A stretch of 17,677 nucleotides of DNA from positions 1-17,677 of the forward strand of contig JAFVCR010000195.1 of assembly GCA_017479035.1 (NCBI GenBank), in the 5' to 3' direction. Below are positions 1 through 9,507 of this stretch, piece after piece; positions within the stretch are counted from its first letter, which is position 1, and every line of letters starts with the position of its first letter. Both the position numbers and the translations under genes were made by a program. The DNA comes from Kiritimatiellia bacterium (GTDB lineage: Bacteria > Verrucomicrobiota > Kiritimatiellia > RFP12 > UBA1067). Below the pieces are notes generated by a model. The model saw only the letters and a program-made list of their open reading frames with translations. It was not told where the DNA came from and did no database searches.

Positions 1-21
1 CACCGCGGCCACGATACCCCA

Positions 22-450
22 CTATAGCCATCTGCCGCCATCCGATGATGTTTTTGCTTGAGTGGAGGGTGCATCGGGCGCGGGTGCGCCGCCGCCGAGG
101 CCGAGATCCACGTCTGCCGGCGCGGGAGGGGGAGGAGGCGGTTCGCCGCCAACGCGCAATTCGCTGTCTCCAGCAACGACGAGGTCGCCATCTTTGAGCA
201 GCACGCGATCCGCGCCCAATTGGACACCGTTCACAAATGTGCCGTTCGCGCTTGCGAGGTCTGTAACCCACAGCGAGCCCTCGCGCACTTCGAACATGGA
301 GTTCTGCCGCGACAGAGCGGGGTCGGGTATAGAAATCTCGCATGAACCGGAACGGCCGAGGCGCAGGCCGCTTTCCGGCACGTCGAACGTCTTGCCTGCA
401 AGGGGGCCTTGCGTGACAAACAATTTCGGCAAAGTGGTTGAGTTGTCCAT
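22..450 (-). CDS. FHA domain protein, probably Tad-secretion associated
   Basis: This 142-residue protein is almost entirely one forkhead-associated (FHA) domain, a fold that binds phosphothreonine peptides. Residues 8-101 show the FHA pattern: LRLGR with Gly32-Arg33, a serine loop LSRQN at 46-50, and SANGTFVNG at 67-75 with Asn69-Gly70 and Asn74-Gly75. The usual His of the S-R-x-H motif is Asn50 here. A proline/glycine-rich tail (103-142) follows, with no membrane segment or signal peptide, so it is probably cytoplasmic. I chose the ATG at 450 because it lies 17 bp after the stop of the tadC-like gene and the domain begins right after it. The frame stays open further upstream, but that overlaps the previous gene. 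Co-transcription suggests a regulatory or scaffolding role in the secretion machine. The family call is secure; the partner is inferred. Confidence 0.85.
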   Translation of the reverse strand: MDNSTTLPKLFVTQGPLAGKTFDVPESGLRLGRSGSCEISIPDPALSRQNSMFEVREGSLWVTDLASANGTFVNGVQLGADRVLLKDGDLVVAGDSELRVGGEPPPPPPAPADVDLGLGGGAPAPDAPSTQAKTSSDGGRWL

Positions 451-467
451 ATCAGGTTCCAATCGAA

Positions 468-1379
468 TCAGAAAAACAAATGTGCGCTTTGTGCGAGCAC
501 CGGCCCTAGCAGTATCACGAACACGGCGGGGAAAATGCACAGCAAAAGAGGGCCGAGCATCTTGACGGGGGCTTCGTTGGCGAGTTTTTCGGCGCGTTCA
601 AACCTGCGCGAGCGCAATTGGTCGGACTGGATGCGCAATATCGCGCCCACGCTGACACCAAGTTCGTCGGCCTGGATAAGTGCGTGGGTAACGCTGCGCA
701 CATTGGGTTCCATAGTGCGTTCCGCAAGATGGCGCAGAGCGACGCGCCGCGGAGTGCCAATTTGTATTTCGCGCACGGTGGCGAGCAATTCTTCATTGAG
801 GGGGCCTGGCTTGCCGCGTTCGGCGTTGCGTTGCAGCGCACCCATGAAATCCATTCCCGCCTCCACTGAGAGGGTGAGGAGATCGAGGACGAACGGCAGT
901 GCCTTCATTATCGCAAGGTGGCGGCTTTTCACCGCGCTGCGTAGCCACATGGAGGGATACAGGTACAGCGCAACGATGCCCATTGCACAAAGTAGCGCGC
1001 ATCTTGCAGTATCCCATTCAGCAGCCGCGCCGGTGATATGGACAAGCGCACTCCATGCAAGGCCGCCGAAAACCGGCAGCAGCACGCGCAGGGCGATTAC
1101 GTCTTTCGGGGAGACGACGCGCTCGAAACCTGCGGCGGTAAGATCTTTTTGCAGGCGTTCGCGGGTGGATTTGAAGGCATCTCTAGAGGCGAAACGATCT
1201 AGGTTGGAGGCGAAGGGAAGGAAAATCCGCACGAGCAGCGGCAGTTTTTTGATTTCGACTCTGCCGTTTGGCAGTGTAACATAGGAGATGTGCACGGCGG
1301 CCGAGGCTATGTGCGCCCCGACTGCCGCAGCGAACAGACCCCATGCGAGCGCCGCCAAAATACCTGCATTCTCCAACAT
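468..1379 (-). CDS. tadC: Type II secretion system F domain protein, TadC-like
   Basis: This 303-residue inner-membrane protein has the organisation of TadC, the platform protein of Tad/Flp pilus machines. Hydrophobic segments lie near residues 5-28, 110-130, 145-163 and 278-300. The T2SF domain lies between the last two, with the family-typical run LPFVLDLLTLSVEAGMDF, then ELGVSVGAILRIQSDQLR and RAEKLANEAPVKMLGPL. In known Tad systems TadB and TadC form the platform that couples the TadA ATPase to pilin assembly. The ATG at 1379 is chosen because a good promoter sits directly upstream; the frame continues 38 codons further but would run through that promoter. The FHA gene follows after 17 bp. 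Upstream tad genes are not in this window, and this gene has its own promoter. TadB versus TadC cannot be settled without its neighbours. Confidence 0.85.
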   Translation of the reverse strand: MLENAGILAALAWGLFAAAVGAHIASAAVHISYVTLPNGRVEIKKLPLLVRIFLPFASNLDRFASRDAFKSTRERLQKDLTAAGFERVVSPKDVIALRVLLPVFGGLAWSALVHITGAAAEWDTARCALLCAMGIVALYLYPSMWLRSAVKSRHLAIMKALPFVLDLLTLSVEAGMDFMGALQRNAERGKPGPLNEELLATVREIQIGTPRRVALRHLAERTMEPNVRSVTHALIQADELGVSVGAILRIQSDQLRSRRFERAEKLANEAPVKMLGPLLLCIFPAVFVILLGPVLAQSAHLFF

Positions 1380-1387
1380 ACGGCGAT

Positions 1388-1416
1388 ATTCTACCAAATT
1401 CCTCCATCGTGTGCAA
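1388..1416 (-). promoter_or_regulatory. Promoter of the tadC-like gene
   Basis: On the minus strand, -35 TTGCAC (1416-1411), a 17-bp spacer and -10 TAGAAT (1393-1388) are preceded by TGG, giving an extended -10. Transcription should start near 1381, and the ATG is at 1379, so the message would have almost no leader. No Shine-Dalgarno sequence is visible. Confidence 0.7.
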
Positions 1417-1453
1417 CGTATTTGTTGTTTGCAAGCAAAATGACGCGCAGGGC

Positions 1454-1482
1454 TTGACGGGAATGCCGCAGAATGGTAGAAT
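1454..1482 (+). promoter_or_regulatory. Promoter of coaD
   Basis: -35 TTGACG (1454-1459), a 17-bp spacer and an extended -10 TGG-TAGAAT (hexamer 1477-1482). The predicted start is near 1489-1490 and the ATG is at 1492, so this is again nearly leaderless. It is divergent from the tadC promoter within a 112-bp gap. Between the two promoters, TTTGC-AA-GCAAA (about 1428-1439) is a short dyad that could be a shared operator, but it is too small to rely on. Confidence 0.75.
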
Positions 1483-1491
1483 GGAAAAATC

Positions 1492-1989
1492 ATGGCGCAG
1501 AAAACCGCTGTATATCCCGGAACGTTCGACCCGATGACGCTGGGGCATTTCGATCTAATCCAGCGTGCGGCGAAACTCTACGACCACCTCATCGTGGCCG
1601 TGGCGGCCACTTCGTCCAAGCAAGGAGCGTTGTTCGACGCGCCGGCGCGGGTGAACATGATAAAGGAGGATGTGGCCGCGCACGGGCTTGCGAACGTGAC
1701 GGTGGAAACGCTCGATTCGTTGCTGGTGGAGTTCTGCCGCAAGAGGGGCGTGGCGGTGGTGATACGCGGCGTGAGGGTGTATTCGGATTTCGAGTACGAG
1801 TTCCAGATGGCACTTACGAACCGCCGCTTGGCACCGGAGATAGAGACGCTGTTTATGATGCCGTCGGAGAATCTGGCGTACGTGACGGCATCTACGGTGA
1901 GGGAACTTGCGCGGTACGGCGCGGATATGTCGGCATTCGTCACGCCGGCGGTGCACAAGCATCTGGCATCTATGAAGGCGGCGGAGTGA
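1492..1989 (+). CDS. coaD: Phosphopantetheine adenylyltransferase
   Basis: CoaD transfers AMP from ATP to 4'-phosphopantetheine to make dephospho-CoA, the penultimate step of CoA synthesis, in the cytosol. The 165-residue length is typical. The nucleotidyltransferase signature YPGTFDPMTLGHFD lies at residues 8-21, with Gly18-His19 of the T/HxGH motif. The pantetheine/ATP-side signatures follow: IRGVRVYSDFEYEFQMALTN and MMPSENLAYVTASTVREL. The latter is usually S-S-S-x-V-R; here it is TASTVRE. The start is the ATG 10 nt after the -10 box. There is no ribosome binding site, consistent with leaderless translation. The stop codon overlaps a possible GTG start of yceD, so the two genes are probably translationally coupled. 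Confidence 0.95.
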   Translation: MAQKTAVYPGTFDPMTLGHFDLIQRAAKLYDHLIVAVAATSSKQGALFDAPARVNMIKEDVAAHGLANVTVETLDSLLVEFCRKRGVAVVIRGVRVYSDFEYEFQMALTNRRLAPEIETLFMMPSENLAYVTASTVRELARYGADMSAFVTPAVHKHLASMKAAE

Positions 1990-2000
1990 AGGCGGCGGAA

Positions 2001-2480
2001 ATGGATGAGAAGCTTGAAATAGATCTGGCACGGCTGGACAAAGGCGGCGAGCGTTTTGCCGGAGAACTGGACAATGCCGTACTTGAAATGCAGAACGAGA
2101 AGTGGATACGCCCGTTCGCGCCGCTGCGGTATGATGTATTTGTGCAGGTGTTCGGGAAGGAATTGCTTGTACGGGGGCGACTGGAGCAGGATTTCGATGC
2201 GGTATGTTCGCGTTGCGGGGAGGATTTCGACTTCACCTGCAAGGCGGAGGAGTTCGAAGTCTCCGAAGAGGTGGGCGAAGATGTGGAATTCTTTGATTTG
2301 ACAAATCGCGTCAGAGAGTGTATAATATTGGCTTTACCTAATTACCCGGTTTGCGGCGAGGACTGCAAGGGTGTGTGCCCAACGTGCGGCAAGAACCTCA
2401 ACAAAGGCGCTTGCGAGTGCGGAAAAGACGATGCGGATGCACGGTGGGCGGCTCTTGACGGGTTCGGCGCAAAAGAGTAA
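2001..2480 (+). CDS. yceD: YceD/DUF177 family protein, large-subunit rRNA accumulation factor
   Basis: This DUF177 (YceD) protein is 159 residues long. In other bacteria the family lies next to rpmF and is needed for normal 23S rRNA accumulation; the biochemical role is not fully settled. Diagnostic features are a first Cys pair CSRCG (Cys69, Cys72) and the C-terminal block PVCGEDCKGVCPTCGKNLN with Cys118, 122, 126 and 129, followed by CEC (138, 140). These probably bind zinc. The ATG at 2001 is favoured because MDEKLEIDL resembles family N-termini. A GTG at 1986, overlapping the coaD stop as GTGA, would add five residues and imply tight coupling. rpmF starts 16 bp downstream. A consensus promoter lies inside this coding sequence. 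Confidence 0.9.
   Translation: MDEKLEIDLARLDKGGERFAGELDNAVLEMQNEKWIRPFAPLRYDVFVQVFGKELLVRGRLEQDFDAVCSRCGEDFDFTCKAEEFEVSEEVGEDVEFFDLTNRVRECIILALPNYPVCGEDCKGVCPTCGKNLNKGACECGKDDADARWAALDGFGAKE
2298..2326 (+). promoter_or_regulatory. Consensus sigma-70 promoter inside yceD, driving rpmF-plsX
   Basis: TTGACA (2298-2303), 17 bp and TATAAT (2321-2326) form a perfect match to the housekeeping consensus, about 170 bp before the rpmF start. It lies over codons for FDLTNRVRECIIL of yceD. It would let ribosomal protein L32 and PlsX be made in excess of CoaD and YceD. Confidence 0.75.
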
Positions 2481-2496
2481 AGGAAGAGAGTGAGCT

Positions 2497-2667
2497 ATGG
2501 CAGTACCTAAACACAAGAAGTCTAAAATGCGCAAACGCCAGCGCGTGGCGCAGAACGAAAAGGCGATACTCGCAAGCGTCCAGACGTGCCCCGTGTGTGG
2601 CGGCATGAAGCAGGCGCATCATGTGTGCCCCTCTTGCGGCACATACAACGGGCGCAAGGTCATCTAA
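2497..2667 (+). CDS. rpmF: Large ribosomal subunit protein bL32
   Basis: This 56-residue protein begins MAVPKHKKSKMRKRQR, the classic bL32 N-terminus. It ends with a zinc ribbon of four cysteines at 31, 34, 44 and 47 (CPVCG and CPSCG), so it is the zinc-binding form. It is a structural protein of the 50S subunit. A purine-rich ribosome binding site (AGGAAGAGAG, 2481-2490) precedes the ATG. It follows yceD by 16 bp and precedes plsX by 74 bp, the conserved yceD-rpmF-plsX order of many bacteria. The mRNA probably starts mostly at the promoter inside yceD. The assignment is secure. Confidence 0.97.
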   Translation: MAVPKHKKSKMRKRQRVAQNEKAILASVQTCPVCGGMKQAHHVCPSCGTYNGRKVI

Positions 2668-2741
2668 TTCTTGCAGGTTTGCGCATTGCGGCCGGCGGCA
2701 AGATGCAAGGCGGCTGCAAGCGCAGACGGCGGGCGCGGGCA

Positions 2742-3839
2742 ATGATCCGGGTTGCTTTGGATGCGATGGGGGGGGATTATGCCCCCCGGCAGATAGTCAT
2801 CGGCGCGGTGGAGGCGGCTGGAGAGCTGCATGACGTGAAGGTGATTCTCGTGGGGCAGGAGGAGCGCATCGAGGCGGAGTTCGCCGCGCTCGACAAGCCG
2901 CTTGCTGAAATGCTGGCAAAGGCGAAGGAGGCCGGCAAGATCGAAGTCCACCACGCACCGGAGGTGCTGGAGATGGACGACGAGCCCGCGAAAAGCGTCC
3001 GCAATAAAAAGGATTGCTCGATAAACGTATGCATGAGGCTCGTGAAGGAAGGCTTGGCGGACGCGATGGTGTCCGCAGGTAATTCCGGAGCGGTGGCTGC
3101 AAGCGCGATGTTCACGCTAGGGCGCATAAAGGGTGTTGCGCGGCCGGCGATTGCAATGATAATCCCCACACGCATCCCCAAGAAGCCGTTGGTGCTTTTG
3201 GATGCAGGCGCGAATGTGGATTGCCATGCGGAGTGGCTAGTGCAGTTTGCCATAATGGGCGATGCGTACTCAAAGAGCGTGTTCAGGGTGGAGAAGCCGC
3301 GAGTGGGGTTGATGTCCATCGGCACGGAGGATTGCAAGGGCAATGAACTTGTCCATCAGACGTTCCCGATGCTCAAGGAAATAAAAGACATCGATTTCAT
3401 CGGCAACATCGAAGGCCATGACGTATGCACGGGGGAAGTGGATGTGGCCGTGTGCGATGCGTTCGTGGGCAATATAGTGCTGAAGTCCGTGGAGTCCGTG
3501 GCGCATGCGATCGGCGCATGGCTGAAGATGGAGTTGACGGCGAGCTGGTGGCGCAAGGTGCTTGCATTGATGCTGAAGGGCGCATTCAAGAGCCTGAAGC
3601 GGCAGATGGATCCCGAAACATACGGTGGCGCGCCGCTTTTGGGTGTGCCGGGGACGGTGTTCATCACGCATGGGGCAAGTTCCCACAAGGGTATTTTCCA
3701 TGCGGTGCGCGTTACCGCCGAAGCCACCAAAAACGATATGACGGGCACGATAACGCGTGCAATAGCCGCATACGCAGCCGAGAAGAAAAAGGCAGAAGAG
3801 GCCGCAGCGGCCGCAGACATGGCGCAATCGTTGAGTTGA
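2742..3839 (+). CDS. plsX: Phosphate acyltransferase PlsX
   Basis: PlsX converts acyl-ACP and phosphate to acyl-phosphate, the donor for PlsY in phosphatidic acid synthesis. It works as a peripheral membrane enzyme. The protein is 365 residues, slightly longer than usual because of an Ala/Lys/Glu-rich tail (about 345-365). Family signatures include IRVALDAMGGDYAP at the N-terminus, SVRNKKDCSINVCMRLVKEG, SAGNSGAVAASAMFTLGRI, LLDAGANVDC, DIDFIGNIEGHD and DAFVGNIVLKSVE. The ATG at 2742 is placed directly before the conserved start. Longer in-frame starts (ATG at 2703 or 2586) would add Arg-rich sequence or overlap rpmF. No clear ribosome binding site is present. The DAMGGD codons create a run of eight G (2768-2775), which here keeps the frame. 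Confidence 0.95.
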   Translation: MIRVALDAMGGDYAPRQIVIGAVEAAGELHDVKVILVGQEERIEAEFAALDKPLAEMLAKAKEAGKIEVHHAPEVLEMDDEPAKSVRNKKDCSINVCMRLVKEGLADAMVSAGNSGAVAASAMFTLGRIKGVARPAIAMIIPTRIPKKPLVLLDAGANVDCHAEWLVQFAIMGDAYSKSVFRVEKPRVGLMSIGTEDCKGNELVHQTFPMLKEIKDIDFIGNIEGHDVCTGEVDVAVCDAFVGNIVLKSVESVAHAIGAWLKMELTASWWRKVLALMLKGAFKSLKRQMDPETYGGAPLLGVPGTVFITHGASSHKGIFHAVRVTAEATKNDMTGTITRAIAAYAAEKKKAEEAAAAADMAQSLS

Positions 3840-3860
3840 TCGACAGGTTGTCGTCTATTG

Positions 3861-3907
3861 CGAAGAAACCCCGTTTGCACGCATTTGCGCCAAGCGGGGC
3901 TTCTTGC
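3861..3907 (+). terminator. Hairpin after plsX, probable terminator
   Basis: Arms 3861-3877 and 3891-3907 pair over CCCCG/CGGGG, with flanking GAAGAA/TTCTT and TTTG/CAAG, one mismatch and a few G-U pairs; the loop is about 13 nt. It lies 22 bp past the plsX stop and just before the next promoter. The following T-tract is poor, so intrinsic termination may be weak. A smaller hairpin CGACA-GGT-TGTCG (3841-3853) directly follows the stop. Confidence 0.55.
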
Positions 3908-3918
3908 AAAACTAACAA

Positions 3919-3947
3919 TTGCAAGTGCGGCGGAAAAATGATATAAT
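3919..3947 (+). promoter_or_regulatory. Promoter of the M18 aminopeptidase gene
   Basis: -35 TTGCAA (3919-3924), 17 bp and a perfect -10 TATAAT (3942-3947). Transcription should start near 3954, leaving a leader of about 34 nt with a Shine-Dalgarno AAGGAG (3976-3981) placed 6 nt before the ATG at 3988. Confidence 0.75.
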
Positions 3948-3987
3948 ACGCATAATTTTGGACAATCATAGCCTCAAGGAGCATAAC

Positions 3988-5364
3988 ATGGCGGACAAGA
4001 ACGTAAAGGGTATTGCCGCGCTCACGGATGAAGAGCGTGCAAGTCTCGATTCCTACACCAAGGATTACATGCGCTATCTTGGCATCTCCAAGACCGAACG
4101 CAGGGCATACGCCGAGGCGGTGAATCTGCTGAAAAATGCCGGTTTCACGGAAATTTCTGAAGTTTCATCCCTAAAAGCGGGTGACAAGGTGTATCGCGGC
4201 TACCACGGCAAGACGCTCATGGCGGCGGTGGTGGGCAAAAATCCGTCTGCAACGGGCATTCGCGTGGTGGGCGGCCACACGGATGCGCCCCGGCTCGACC
4301 TCAAGCCCATACCGCTTTACGAAAAAGGCGGAATCGTTTTCCTCGACACGCACATGTACGGCGGGATCAAGAAATATCAGTGGCTGGTGCGTCCGCTCGC
4401 GCTATACGGAGTTGTGGTGAAGAAAGACGGCACGACGGTTGACATTGCAATAGGCGACAAGCATGGCGAGCCCGTGTTCCTCATCTCCGATATTCTCCCG
4501 CACCTCGGCCGCGAGCAGGAGGCGAAAAATGTTAGCGAGTTCTTCCCGGCGGAAAATCTCGATGTAATCGCAGCGACGTATCCCGACCACGACGCGAAAG
4601 AAAATAGGGTTAAGACCGCGCTCCTCAAGATTCTCAAGGAGCAATACGGGATAGAGGAAGACGATTTCCTTTCTGCGGAACTTGAAATCGTCCCTGCCGG
4701 ATCTCCACGCGAAATCGGCTTCGACCGTTCGCTCATCGCCGGCTACGGCCACGACGACCGCGTCTGCGCATACGCCGGGCTGCACGCGCTTCTCAACCTC
4801 AAGGGAACGCCGGAGAAAACCGCGATGGTGCTCCTCTGCGACAAGGAGGAAATCGGCTCGATGGGCGCAACGGGGATGCAGTCGAGTTTCTTCGAGAATT
4901 CGGTGGCGGAACTCATCGAACGCGAAGGCGGTGACACGCGCAACATCGTGGTGCGCCGCGCACTTGAAAAATCTACAATGCTTTCGGCGGACGTGACGGC
5001 AGCGAGCGATCCGCACTTTGACGAACTCGATTCCACGGGCAATGCCGCAGTGTTGCACGGCGGGCCGGCGGCGAGCAAATACACCGGCGGTGCGTCGAAG
5101 AGCGGCTCCAGCGATGCGCGGGCGGAGTTCGTCGCCGAAGTGCGGCGCATTCTCGATGGTGCGGGCGTGACATGGCAGATGGCGGAGCTCGGCAAGGCCG
5201 AGAAGGGCGGCGGCGGCACGATTGCGCAGTATATGGCGCGTTTCGGAATGGACGTTATAGACATGGGAACGCCGCTACTCAATATGCACGCGCCGTGCGA
5301 ACTTGCCTCCAAGCTCGATTGCTGGAACACCATGAGGGCATACAAGGCTTACTTCGAGGACTGA
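3988..5364 (+). CDS. M18 family zinc aminopeptidase
   Basis: This 458-residue cytosolic metallo-aminopeptidase removes N-terminal residues from peptides using two zinc ions. It matches bacterial M18 aminopeptidase 1. GGHTDAPRLDLKP supplies His97; YGGIKKYQW is a family signature. GYGHDDR supplies the Asp pair 256/257, CDKEEIGSMGATG supplies Glu287/Glu288, ASDPHFDELDS supplies another acidic ligand, and NMHAPCELASK supplies His434. All expected metal and catalytic positions are therefore present. The start at 3988 follows a strong AAGGAG. The frame is open 23 codons further upstream, but that lies over the promoter. The gene appears monocistronic: a terminator-like hairpin and promoter lie before it and an inverted repeat after it. 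Substrate preference cannot be read from the sequence. Confidence 0.92.
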   Translation: MADKNVKGIAALTDEERASLDSYTKDYMRYLGISKTERRAYAEAVNLLKNAGFTEISEVSSLKAGDKVYRGYHGKTLMAAVVGKNPSATGIRVVGGHTDAPRLDLKPIPLYEKGGIVFLDTHMYGGIKKYQWLVRPLALYGVVVKKDGTTVDIAIGDKHGEPVFLISDILPHLGREQEAKNVSEFFPAENLDVIAATYPDHDAKENRVKTALLKILKEQYGIEEDDFLSAELEIVPAGSPREIGFDRSLIAGYGHDDRVCAYAGLHALLNLKGTPEKTAMVLLCDKEEIGSMGATGMQSSFFENSVAELIEREGGDTRNIVVRRALEKSTMLSADVTAASDPHFDELDSTGNAAVLHGGPAASKYTGGASKSGSSDARAEFVAEVRRILDGAGVTWQMAELGKAEKGGGGTIAQYMARFGMDVIDMGTPLLNMHAPCELASKLDCWNTMRAYKAYFED

Positions 5365-5395
5365 CAAAGAACATTGGAAACCACGAGGTGATTTC

Positions 5396-5544
5396 AACCA
5401 CGAAATACACGAAATGGAATCGGAAAAACACGGAGCATATATTGCACCTGCCTCACGCGAAGTCCGCAAAGACCGCAAAGGTTTTAGAGGGCTTCGCGTT
5501 CTTTGCGGACGAGGGTGTGAGACATTTTCGTGTATTTCGTGGTT
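5396..5544. repeat. Non-coding inverted-repeat element (hairpin, MITE- or REP-like)
   Basis: Outer arms AACCACGAAATACACGAAA (5396-5414) and its exact reverse complement (5526-5544) form 19 perfect pairs. Inside, GTCCGCAAAGA (5462-5472) pairs perfectly with TCTTTGCGGAC (5500-5510), flanked by TGCCTCAC/GTGAGACA (7 of 8). A competing 7-bp pairing CGCGAAG/CTTCGCG (5456-5462 with 5492-5498) excludes the inner stem. No gene is visible in the 215 bp between the peptidase and carB. Very similar CCACGAAATACACGAAA sequences occur as dispersed repeats in various environmental bacteria. There is no transposase here. It may act as a transcription boundary, but that is unproven. Confidence 0.8.
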
Positions 5545-5579
5545 AAAATCCTTGGTTAAAACGATTTAGGAGTTTGGAG

Positions 5580-8795
<3,216 letters not shown>

Positions 8796-8808
8796 CTGGA
8801 CTTTGGCC

Positions 8809-9507
8809 GTGAGCAAAGTGCATCTTCGTACGTTCTTTGCCCTGTGTGCGATATTCACGGGGCTGACGTTCCTTGATGGTTTTGTTTACGCAATCTGGGG
8901 CGCGGAAATACTGGGGCATGACGCCTCACTGTCGGAGCGGCTTTGGGTTTGTGCGGTAGATACAATGCGGTATGGTTTCCTGCTGCCGCCGCTTGCGTTT
9001 GTGCTTGGGCGGTTTGCGAAATTCGTGTTTGTTTCGGCGTTTTGCTGGATTCTGACAGTCCTAGCCGCATCGTGGTATTCGCTTTTCATGTTTCACACGG
9101 ATTTCTGCGAGGCGTTCGTGCCGTTGGTTTGCGCTACAAATCCGGCCGAAGTGATGACGTTTCTGCGTATGCAGACCGATCTGGTGTCGATCGCCTTTGC
9201 GTTCGCATTTCTGGCCGCTCTTGCGGCAGGAGCGATCTTTATTGTCCGCATGGAAATGCCGAGACCTTCGCTGTGCGGGGTGGCAGTATGGCTTGCGGCA
9301 CTGATCCCATTCTTTGGCATCAGAGCGTTCGTGCATGGATGCGGCCGGACGGTCGATACGCGCCTTGCGTATGCGAAAATCGTGAATAGCATAAGGTTTG
9401 CAGACCGTTCTCTTGCAATAGTGATTGCCGCGTGCGACAATCCGGAAGTTCCCGATGTGGAGCAAAGCACAATCACTACCAATGGGGGGGGGATTGCGTT
9501 TTTGTGA
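8809..9507 (+). CDS. Phosphoethanolamine transferase-like protein, N-terminal membrane part (frameshifted)
   Basis: This frame encodes about 230 residues with five hydrophobic segments: FFALCAIFTGLTFLDGFVY, MRYGFLLPPLAFVL, FVSAFCWILTVLAASWYSL, VSIAFAFAFLAALAAGAIF and LCGVAVWLAALIPFFGIRA. That is the five-helix membrane anchor of EptA/CptA-type enzymes. It ends in a periplasmic linker (PEVPDVEQSTITTN) and then runs off frame in a G9 tract, adding IAFL before a stop. The GTG at 8809 is preferred because the hydrophobic anchor follows closely; earlier in-frame starts overlap carB, and no ribosome binding site is clear. It is 13 bp from carB and probably depends on the carB transcript. The catalytic half lies in the +1-shifted frame downstream. 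The whole would be about 565 residues, normal for the family. Confidence 0.75.
   Translation: MSKVHLRTFFALCAIFTGLTFLDGFVYAIWGAEILGHDASLSERLWVCAVDTMRYGFLLPPLAFVLGRFAKFVFVSAFCWILTVLAASWYSLFMFHTDFCEAFVPLVCATNPAEVMTFLRMQTDLVSIAFAFAFLAALAAGAIFIVRMEMPRPSLCGVAVWLAALIPFFGIRAFVHGCGRTVDTRLAYAKIVNSIRFADRSLAIVIAACDNPEVPDVEQSTITTNGGGIAFL

Noticed and set aside
2768..2775. Run of eight G near the start of plsX, similar to the G9 tract
   Set aside because: It encodes the conserved DAMGGD motif in the correct frame, so there is no sign of a frame break. It only shows that G runs occur naturally in this genome.
9432..9507. Reading the transferase as two genuine overlapping genes
   Set aside because: The 18 or so residues before the G run in the second frame show no family sequence, whereas the first frame's linker joins naturally to VIGES after the run. 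A frameshift explains it better.
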